Assembly: GCA_045635765.1 (NCBI GenBank)
Contig: JAZTWH010000027.1
Location: 1-13,646, forward strand
Length of the DNA stretch: 13,646 bases
Direction of reading: 5' to 3'
DNA from: RGIG995 sp045635765
GTDB lineage: Bacteria > Bacillota > Clostridia > Oscillospirales > UBA644
Of the stretch, positions 6,991 through 11,740 are shown one piece after another. The position numbers and the translations under genes are program-made. Below the pieces are notes generated by a model that was not told the DNA's origin, ran no database searches, and saw only the letters and a list, made by a program, of their open reading frames with translations. The number at the start of each line of letters is the position of its first letter. The stretch's first letter is position 1.

Positions 6991-7542
6991 TTATTCTCCA
7001 AAGGGCGGAAGGAACAAATTTTGACGCACGGTCTCGCAGGCTTCTTTTCCCGCAAAAATCTCCGTGATCGTCCATGCAAACTGCCAAGCAACGCCGGCCG
7101 ATTTTGCAGTTATGATCCGGCCGTCACGAACCACGGGGGTTCCAGAAATACGGGATTCGTAAAGGAATTCCTCAAAGCCCGGATAACAGACCCCTTCTTT
7201 ATGCCGCAAATATCCGCGTTTCCCGAGAACCATGGGGGCAGCACAGATGGCGGCAAGGTACCCGCCCCGATCGTATACGGAAGCAAGAATCTCTGTCATA
7301 CGGGGACATTCGTCCAGATGAGTGGTTCCGGGCATCCCGCCGGGCAGAACCACCATTTTTGCATCCGCAAAATCCACGTCAGACAAATTTGCATCCGCAA
7401 TCACTTCTATCCCATGAGCACCCCGAACGGGCCCCCCGTTCAAAGAAACGGTGGTTGTGGGAACTCCGGCACGGCGAAGAAAATCAACGGGGGCCAGAGC
7501 TTCAATCTCTTCAAAGCCATCGGCCAAAAGAAGGTATACCAT
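6991..7542 (-). CDS. DJ-1/PfpI family protein
   Basis: A protein of 183 residues started at ATG 7542. A GTG 9 nt upstream is in frame but lies within the ribosome binding site GAGGTGA. The fold is the DJ-1/ThiJ class of the glutamine-amidotransferase-like superfamily. The nucleophile elbow AICAAP holds C100, and E14 in FEEIEALAPVD matches the glutamate that lowers the cysteine pKa in human DJ-1 (E18/C106). VVLPGGMPG is also typical. Clostridial members are often annotated as protein deglycase or 4-methyl-5-thiazole monophosphate synthesis proteins, but neither role is established here. It is cytosolic and sits 10 nt after the GNAT gene. The family is sure; the function is open. Confidence 0.9.
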   Translation of the reverse strand: MVYLLLADGFEEIEALAPVDFLRRAGVPTTTVSLNGGPVRGAHGIEVIADANLSDVDFADAKMVVLPGGMPGTTHLDECPRMTEILASVYDRGGYLAAICAAPMVLGKRGYLRHKEGVCYPGFEEFLYESRISGTPVVRDGRIITAKSAGVAWQFAWTITEIFAGKEACETVRQNLFLPPFGE

Positions 7543-7552
7543 AAAGTTCACC

Positions 7553-8386
7553 TCAGTTGTACATACAGTTCAGATACAAGTCAGTCCGGGACGAAAGATT
7601 CGCAAGAGCATCGGAGAAAGCATAAAGCATACCGATGGTTTTCTTTTCCCCTTCCAAATTCGGATGTTGGATCTTTAGGGGCAGATGATAATGGGAAAAC
7701 AATGCAGCCTTCAAGTCCGATTCCACTCCGGTCCATTCCCGGACCACGATCTCGGACGGGGATTTCTGAAGAAACGCACAGCCGGTAGAATAGGTCAGAA
7801 ATTCACAGGGTTGTGTGGGATGGGTGTACTCCGTAACAGCCTGCAAAAAACGGTCTTTGGTTTTATAAACCCATCCGTCTTTTCTGTACTTTTTCAAATA
7901 CTCATCGTAATACGCATCCATACTTTTGAGAGGGGCCTTGGGCAGATCGGCGGCCAAAGGCTCTCCGGGTTCTGCACAGGTTTCAGAATAGTAAAATGCG
8001 GTCTTAAAGCCAATTTTTTCATAAAATGAATACAATTTTTCGGAAACGGGAATCACGCAAACCCCACAACAATCCCCTCGTACCAAGGATAGTGCCCGGG
8101 AGATCAAGAGAGACATATAGCCTCTCCCTTGTTGGGCCGGATCGGTGGCAACGCAACTGAGAAGGCGGATCGGCAAGTCTTCCCCACCCACGCAGATGCG
8201 ATATTCCGGCAAAAACAAGGCTGCGGCCAAACGGCCGTCCACTGTCAATGCAAAAATGTCAGAGGGCTTCAAATAACCGCAAGCATACATATCGGAGACA
8301 AAATCAGACTCATCGCCAAAGGCTTGTCCCCACAAGTCAATCAGTGCATATCGGTTATCGTATCCGCGGATCAGGGCAACAGACAT
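7553..8386 (-). CDS. GNAT family N-acetyltransferase
   Basis: A protein of 277 residues with ATG 8386 behind GGAGGA. The N-terminal half is a GNAT domain: the acetyl-CoA pyrophosphate loop is QQGRGY (85-90) after CVATDP, and FYEKIGF (121-127) is the usual motif B end. The remaining 140 residues are less typical and probably form a second, degenerate GNAT-like or sterol-carrier-like domain, as in Eis-like two-domain acetyltransferases. The length suits such a two-domain protein. The substrate (amine, peptide or antibiotic) cannot be told. It lies 15 nt after the kinase gene and 10 nt before the DJ-1 gene, so it is in the operon. Cysteine is fairly frequent (C107, C108, C111), common in anaerobes. 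Confidence 0.83.
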   Translation of the reverse strand: MSVALIRGYDNRYALIDLWGQAFGDESDFVSDMYACGYLKPSDIFALTVDGRLAAALFLPEYRICVGGEDLPIRLLSCVATDPAQQGRGYMSLLISRALSLVRGDCCGVCVIPVSEKLYSFYEKIGFKTAFYYSETCAEPGEPLAADLPKAPLKSMDAYYDEYLKKYRKDGWVYKTKDRFLQAVTEYTHPTQPCEFLTYSTGCAFLQKSPSEIVVREWTGVESDLKAALFSHYHLPLKIQHPNLEGEKKTIGMLYAFSDALANLSSRTDLYLNCMYN

Positions 8387-8401
8387 AAATCCTCCGAATG
8401 A

Positions 8402-9067
8402 TTATAAAAACCGTTCAATTTGACGGAAAATCTCCCCGGAAATTTCCTCTTTGGGAAGCATGTTTCCATGGTCGTCCAGGCACGAAATCCGATGGAATCC
8501 TAAATTTTCACAGCAATAAATGCCCATTTCATAGCACCGACGGAGATATTCCTGGTCCCGTTCGTGAATGTCCTTTTTCGATTCATCTCCCTCATAGCGA
8601 CTGCTCATCAGCCCCCCGGTGATCTTCGGAGGAACGTCTAAGAAAAACACTGCGTCGGGACGGGGGATGCCCATCTTTTCAAATTCAAAATCGTAAAGCC
8701 ATTCCATGTACGGGACTCGCTGTTCTTCCGGCAATTTCGCACACTGATGGAGGAGATTGGACGAGACGTACCGATCGGACAAAATAATTTTCCCGGAATC
8801 GTAAGATTGCCCCCATTGGGTCTTATAGTAAGCAAAGCGATCTACAGCAAAGAAAGCGGAGGCGGCAAAGGCGTTGACAGAATTGGCATCGGCACCGTAT
8901 GCCCCGGCAAGATACTGCTCAACGGGGGCACAGGCGGGAGAACCGTAATTAGGAAGTTTGATCTGCACGACGTCCTTTCCGAAATGCTCGAGCCGTTGAC
9001 GAAGCAGAGACACCTGCGTGGTTTTTCCGGAGCCGTCAATTCCTTCAATAATAAACAATCTTTTCAA
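8402..9067 (-). CDS. tmk: Thymidylate kinase-like (deoxy)nucleotide kinase, TTG start
   Basis: A protein of 221 residues when started at TTG 9067. GGGGAG (9077-9082) lies 9 nt before this codon, and the first residues then read KRLFIIEGIDGSGKTTQ, as usual for the family. An ATG at 9091 would add 8 residues but has no ribosome binding site and lies only about 11 nt from the predicted transcript start. The P-loop is GIDGSGKTT (9-17), VDRF (75-78) and SDRY (97-100) match the DR motifs of dTMP kinase, and the LID region is near 155-169. It would phosphorylate dTMP to dTDP with ATP. The LID is longer and more acidic/basic than in E. coli Tmk, so another deoxynucleoside monophosphate substrate is possible. 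It is the first gene of the nine-gene operon. Confidence 0.82.
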   Translation of the reverse strand: MKRLFIIEGIDGSGKTTQVSLLRQRLEHFGKDVVQIKLPNYGSPACAPVEQYLAGAYGADANSVNAFAASAFFAVDRFAYYKTQWGQSYDSGKIILSDRYVSSNLLHQCAKLPEEQRVPYMEWLYDFEFEKMGIPRPDAVFFLDVPPKITGGLMSSRYEGDESKKDIHERDQEYLRRCYEMGIYCCENLGFHRISCLDDHGNMLPKEEISGEIFRQIERFL

Positions 9068-9108
9068 ACCGACAATCTCCCCTTTCCCCATAGAATCTTA
9101 ATAATTTA

Positions 9109-9137
9109 ATTATACCATAACTGTAAGAAAAGCACAA
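9109..9137 (-). promoter_or_regulatory. Extended -10 promoter of the nine-gene operon
   Basis: On the minus strand TTGTGC (9137-9132), a 17-nt spacer and TATAAT (9114-9109) form a sigma-A promoter. TGG directly before TATAAT gives an extended -10. The start point near 9102 leaves a leader of about 35 nt to TTG 9067, which supports that start over ATG 9091. It lies in the 98-nt gap between the ttcA stop (9166) and the kinase start. I see no clear terminator for ttcA in that gap. Confidence 0.8.
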
Positions 9138-9165
9138 TAGAATTCTCGAAAATGATACACTTTTT

Positions 9166-9867
9166 TCACCATTCGTCCAGCCCGGACCGTTGCAATGCTC
9201 CAAAAATCCGCTTCCGAAGGCCCGGGTACCGTTGTTCCATCTCTTTCATAAGATCTTTCATTTCCTGCCGTTGGGTCAAGCCGTTTGCCGGGCAGGGGTT
9301 GGAGATGATGGGAATCTGATTGGAATAACAAAACCCCTTCACTGCCTTTTCCTGCACGTAAATCATTGGCCGGATAACGGTTACGTCCATTCGGTCAAGG
9401 TAGGTGACCGGCTGAAAACAGCCCAGGCGTCCGCCGTGGATCAGGTTTAAGAGAAACGTCTCTAAAACGTCGTCATAATGGTGCCCTAATGCCACTTTGT
9501 TGCATCCCAATTCCACAGCGGCACGATTTAAGGCCCCCCGACGCATTACGGCACAGAGAGCACAGGGGTTTGATTCTTTTCGTACGTCAAATATGATGTG
9601 GGCAATATCCGTTTTTTTTCGAACACATTCGATTCCGGCCTCTCGGATTTTTTCTTCCAAGGGGCCGTAATCCATGCCTACGCCCATGTCGATGATTACC
9701 GCGACGAGGGTGAATTTCTTGGGATAAAAATGAGACAGACGCTCCAAAGCAAAGAGCAGGGCTCCCGAATCCTTCCCGCCGGAGACCCCAACGGCGATTC
9801 GATCTCCTTCGGAAATCATGTCATATTCCTGGATTGCCCGACGGATCGGGCCGACAATATTAGTCAA
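9166..9867 (-). CDS. ttcA: TtcA-family tRNA 2-thiolation protein, TTG start
   Basis: A protein of 233 residues, shorter than E. coli TtcA (about 311). The start is TTG 9867, 7-8 nt after GGAGG, with no in-frame ATG nearby. The PP-loop SGGKDS (29-34) binds ATP. Cysteines C102 and C105 (CALC) and C192 (NPCPAN) match the three cysteines that hold the [4Fe-4S] cluster in TtcA, and GHHYDDVLET (128-137) is typical. TtcA makes 2-thiocytidine at tRNA position 32 with sulfur from a desulfurase. Members in anaerobes are sometimes only called TtcA/TtuA-like ATPases, so the exact nucleoside is inferred. It starts 18 nt after the rplT terminator stem, with no room for a promoter of its own between them. 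Confidence 0.88.
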   Translation of the reverse strand: MTNIVGPIRRAIQEYDMISEGDRIAVGVSGGKDSGALLFALERLSHFYPKKFTLVAVIIDMGVGMDYGPLEEKIREAGIECVRKKTDIAHIIFDVRKESNPCALCAVMRRGALNRAAVELGCNKVALGHHYDDVLETFLLNLIHGGRLGCFQPVTYLDRMDVTVIRPMIYVQEKAVKGFCYSNQIPIISNPCPANGLTQRQEMKDLMKEMEQRYPGLRKRIFGALQRSGLDEW

Positions 9868-9884
9868 AAGAAATCCTCCAAGAA

Positions 9885-9912
9885 AAAACGGAGACCCGAG
9901 GGTCTCCGTTTT
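9885..9912 (-). terminator. Intrinsic terminator of the infC-rpmI-rplT operon
   Basis: On the minus strand a 12-bp stem, AAAACGGAGACC with GGTCTCCGTTTT, closes a CTCG loop. It is followed by TTTTTTC, counting the stem's own last T residues. It begins 8 nt after the rplT stop. The ttcA ribosome binding site GGAGG starts only a few nt beyond the U-tract. The stem is symmetric, with TTTTATAGG on the plus strand, but no plus-strand gene needs it. Confidence 0.88.
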
Positions 9913-9920
9913 ATAGGTAA

Positions 9921-10274
9921 TTAAAGAGCCGCTTTTGCCTTCTCGACGAGAGAGGTGAATGCAGCGGGATCGGAAACAGCAAGCTCCGCAAGAACCTTAC
10001 GGTTCAGGGAAATATTTGCTTTCTTCAGACCGTTGATGAAGCGGGAATAATTGATCCCGTTCTGAGCACAAGCAGCGGAAATACGGGTAATCCAAAGAGA
10101 ACGGAAATCTCTCTTCTTCAGCTTTCTTCCGATATACGCATAGGTCAGAGACTTCATGACCGCTTCGTTTGCAGTACGGAACTGCTTGGATTTTGCACCA
10201 AAGTAACCCTTGGCAAGTTTCAGAATCTTCTTACGTCTTTTGCGCGTCATCATTGCGCCTTTTACTCTAGCCAT
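9921..10274 (-). CDS. rplT: 50S ribosomal protein L20
   Basis: A protein of 117 residues, the normal length. MARVKGAMMTRKRRKKILKLAKGYFG and the following RDFRSLWITRISAAC and NGINYSRFINGLKKANI are diagnostic of L20 (shown here in separate short pieces: MARVKGAMMTRKRRKK, LAKGYFG, SLWITRISAA, YSRFINGLKKA). The basic N-terminal extension threads into 23S rRNA domain II during early 50S assembly. In B. subtilis L20 also binds the leader of its own mRNA and promotes early termination. It follows rpmI by 18 nt with a strong GAGGAGGAG ribosome binding site, and a terminator follows. Confidence 0.98.
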   Translation of the reverse strand: MARVKGAMMTRKRRKKILKLAKGYFGAKSKQFRTANEAVMKSLTYAYIGRKLKKRDFRSLWITRISAACAQNGINYSRFINGLKKANISLNRKVLAELAVSDPAAFTSLVEKAKAAL

Positions 10275-10292
10275 TTTCTATCTCTCCTCCTC

Positions 10293-10490
10293 TTATGCGT
10301 AGGGAATCAACTTTTTAATGGTGGGAGCGTTTGCGGGGCTGGCATAACCGGCTTTACGCAGACCTCTCTTGTACTTGGTGGTGTGCTTGGTGAGGATGTG
10401 TCTTCTGTTGGCACGGTTCAACTTGACCTTGCCGCCTTTGGTAACGCTGAAGCGCTTTGCAGCACCCTTGTGGCTTTTCAACTTCGGCAT
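10293..10490 (-). CDS. rpmI: 50S ribosomal protein L35
   Basis: A small, very basic protein of 65 residues, the usual L35 length. MPKLKSHKGAAKRF, then GGKVKLNRANRRHILTKHT and KRGLRKAGYASP, are typical. It joins 23S rRNA in the large subunit. ATG 10490 follows AAAGGAG. It sits 66 nt after infC and 18 nt before rplT, in the conserved order infC-rpmI-rplT. The 66-nt gap is AT-rich and I see no promoter or terminator in it. Confidence 0.98.
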   Translation of the reverse strand: MPKLKSHKGAAKRFSVTKGGKVKLNRANRRHILTKHTTKYKRGLRKAGYASPANAPTIKKLIPYA

Positions 10491-10556
10491 AATACTTTCT
10501 CCTTTATAAAAATGATTTGATTAACGGTGAATATGGGAATCCCGACGCAAAAATAA

Positions 10557-11075
10557 TTATTTGACAGGCTTGGGAGCCAAAATCATAATCATATTCCGGC
10601 CTTCTAATTTTGCGGGCTTCTCAACGACCCCAAGTTCAGAGCAAGCCTGAGCAAACCGTTCCATAACCTCCTGACCGAGTTCAGGGTGTTGGATCTCGCG
10701 GCTACGGAAGCGAAGAGAAACCTTGACCTTATCCCCACCCTTTAAAAAACGCAGGGCGTGGTTTTGCTTGGTTTCCAGATCATGCTGTTCAATACGAACG
10801 CTGAGCTGAACTTCCTTAATGGATACGATCCGTTGATTCTTCCGAGCTTCTTTTTCCCGTTTTGACTGTTCGAAGCAGTATTTACTGTAATCCATGATCT
10901 TACAGACGGGAGGAACGGCCTGGGGGGAGATCTTTACCAGATCGAGACCCTTGTCGTAGGCAATTTTCTGAGCGTCACGGGCAGATTTAATCCCCAGCTG
11001 GGAACCGTCTGCGTCGATCAGCCGGACCTGGGCATCTCTGATTTCCTCGTTGAGCTGGAATTTTTTTGCGTTGAT
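10557..11075 (-). CDS. infC: Translation initiation factor IF-3, non-canonical ATC start
   Basis: A protein of 172 residues from an ATC codon at 11075. GGAGGTG lies 7 nt before this ATC and the product then begins (M)NAKKFQLNEEIRDAQVRLID, just where IF3 proteins begin. The only standard in-frame upstream start, TTG 11114, lies in the loop of a leader hairpin with no ribosome binding site. Residues 6-75 form the N domain, a basic linker (SKREKEARKNQR) follows, and the C domain holds LRFLKGGDKVKVSLRFR and the end EGRNMIMILAPKP. IF3 rejects non-AUG codons and 70S formation during initiation. Rare starts such as AUU are known for infC in E. coli and Geobacillus and allow IF3 to repress its own synthesis. 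The same logic is likely here. Confidence 0.95.
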   Translation of the reverse strand: MNAKKFQLNEEIRDAQVRLIDADGSQLGIKSARDAQKIAYDKGLDLVKISPQAVPPVCKIMDYSKYCFEQSKREKEARKNQRIVSIKEVQLSVRIEQHDLETKQNHALRFLKGGDKVKVSLRFRSREIQHPELGQEVMERFAQACSELGVVEKPAKLEGRNMIMILAPKPVK

Positions 11076-11089
11076 GGGAAAACACCTCC
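11073..11089 (-). promoter_or_regulatory. infC ribosome binding site and ATC initiation codon
   Basis: On the minus strand GGAGGTG (11089-11083), TTTTCCC and ATC (11075-11073) stand in ideal initiation spacing. No ATG, GTG or TTG lies in this frame within reach of the Shine-Dalgarno sequence. The ribosome binding site directly abuts the U-tract of the leader hairpin. Confidence 0.85.
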
Positions 11090-11207
11090 AAAAATAAGAA
11101 AATCGACAGAGCAAAATTCGTCCGTCGATAAGGCATCCGTAAGGATACTCTCCATATTAACCCAGCTCGCGGTGCGGCAGGGTGAGACGAAGTCTGCTTC
11201 ATTGTGC
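11076..11207 (-). ncRNA. Structured infC leader, candidate L20 (rplT) autoregulatory leader
   Basis: Between the predicted start point (near 11207) and infC lie about 130 nt with four successive hairpins on the minus strand. H1 is AGAC-TTC-GTCT (11195-11185). H2 pairs ACCC with GGGT and contains two GC/GC steps (11183-11160). H3 is GTATCC-TTAC-GGATGC (11148-11133). H4 is an attenuator-like stem (11129-11102). The region and layout match the L20 leader of Gram-positive infC-rpmI-rplT operons, in which L20 stabilises a premature terminator. Identity with that RNA family is inferred from position and architecture, not from an alignment. Confidence 0.65.
11090..11129 (-). terminator. Attenuator-like hairpin in the infC leader
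   Basis: ATCGACGGA (11129-11121) pairs with TCTGTCGAT (11110-11102): 9 bp with one G-U pair and a 10-nt loop. The T-rich run TTTCTTATTTTT (11101-11090) follows. The GC content is moderate and the U-tract is broken by C and A, so it may need stabilisation, as expected for a regulated terminator. Confidence 0.65.
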
Positions 11208-11213
11208 TTAAAT

Positions 11214-11242
11214 AGTATACTATATTTTTTCGGATTTGTCAA
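11214..11242 (-). promoter_or_regulatory. Sigma-A promoter of infC-rpmI-rplT
   Basis: On the minus strand TTGACA (11242-11237), 17 nt and TATACT (11219-11214) match the consensus at 11 of 12 positions. The -35 box lies in the last codons of the upstream membrane-protein gene, and its TAG stop (11222-11220) directly abuts the -10 box. The -10 sits in a perfect 12-bp palindrome ATAGTATACTAT (11212-11223). Confidence 0.88.
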
Positions 11243-11729
11243 GTACTAATTGTTTCAAAATTTCAACAAATTTATCGGAAGGCTGAAAAATTACGGCAAA
11301 ATCTCCCTCTTGGGATGGGGTCAGAAGCAAATAGGCGGATTTTTCATCGGAAACGCCGAAGGATATTCGGTTTTTTCGTAAATTCCTCTCTTCGATCAAT
11401 TCAGAGGCCTGGGAAAGGGGGATCAGCCGGGTCTCCTCCGTCAGAGATTGCTCCGCAACAACCGCCTCCCTTCCCCCGATTTTTGACCGAATGACAAAAA
11501 CGGAGTCCATTAGGGTATATTTATATTCTGTTGCATAGGACCGAAGAAAGAAAAAAATCAACAGACCGATTCCTAAAAACACCAAAAATTCATACACGGC
11601 CTTGACGTAGGGATAGTCAAACAATGCCGGGAGCCAGCCGGGAAGAGACAATGCAAGAAAGCCGCAAAGAACAACAAAAAAAACCGATCGAAAGGCCCCG
11701 GGACGCTTGGGGGCAATTTCTTCAAACAT
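11220..11729 (-). CDS. Small membrane protein with two helices and a PH-like C-terminal domain
   Basis: A protein of 169 residues with ATG 11729 behind GAGG. Two hydrophobic helices (about 15-36 and 43-62) are joined by a short loop. A soluble domain of about 100 residues follows, beginning ATEYKYTLMDSVFVIRSKIG and rich in short beta strands, ending in a helix (DKFVEILKQLVLDK). Two helices followed by a strand-rich YKYTL...F-type domain resembles bacterial PH-like (bPH) membrane proteins, but I do not recognise a named family with confidence. Both the N and C termini should be cytosolic. It lies 11 nt after the LRR gene and is probably cotranscribed with it. Its 3' end carries the infC promoter. 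The function is unknown. Confidence 0.75.
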   Translation of the reverse strand: MFEEIAPKRPGAFRSVFFVVLCGFLALSLPGWLPALFDYPYVKAVYEFLVFLGIGLLIFFFLRSYATEYKYTLMDSVFVIRSKIGGREAVVAEQSLTEETRLIPLSQASELIEERNLRKNRISFGVSDEKSAYLLLTPSQEGDFAVIFQPSDKFVEILKQLVLDKSEKI

Positions 11730-11740
11730 AAAGCAAACCT

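Noticed and set aside
6793..7788. Long plus-strand open frame (331 codons) opposite the CPBP, DJ-1 and GNAT genes
   Set aside because: It spans three well-supported minus-strand genes, has no start signal, and its translation looks like random, basic, low-complexity sequence.
9115..9165. Possible terminator after ttcA
   Set aside because: Only A- and T-runs without a stable GC stem are present, so I cannot support one.
11018..11242. Short minus-strand open frame over the infC leader
   Set aside because: It overlaps the promoter, the leader hairpins and the infC start in another frame and has no ribosome binding site.
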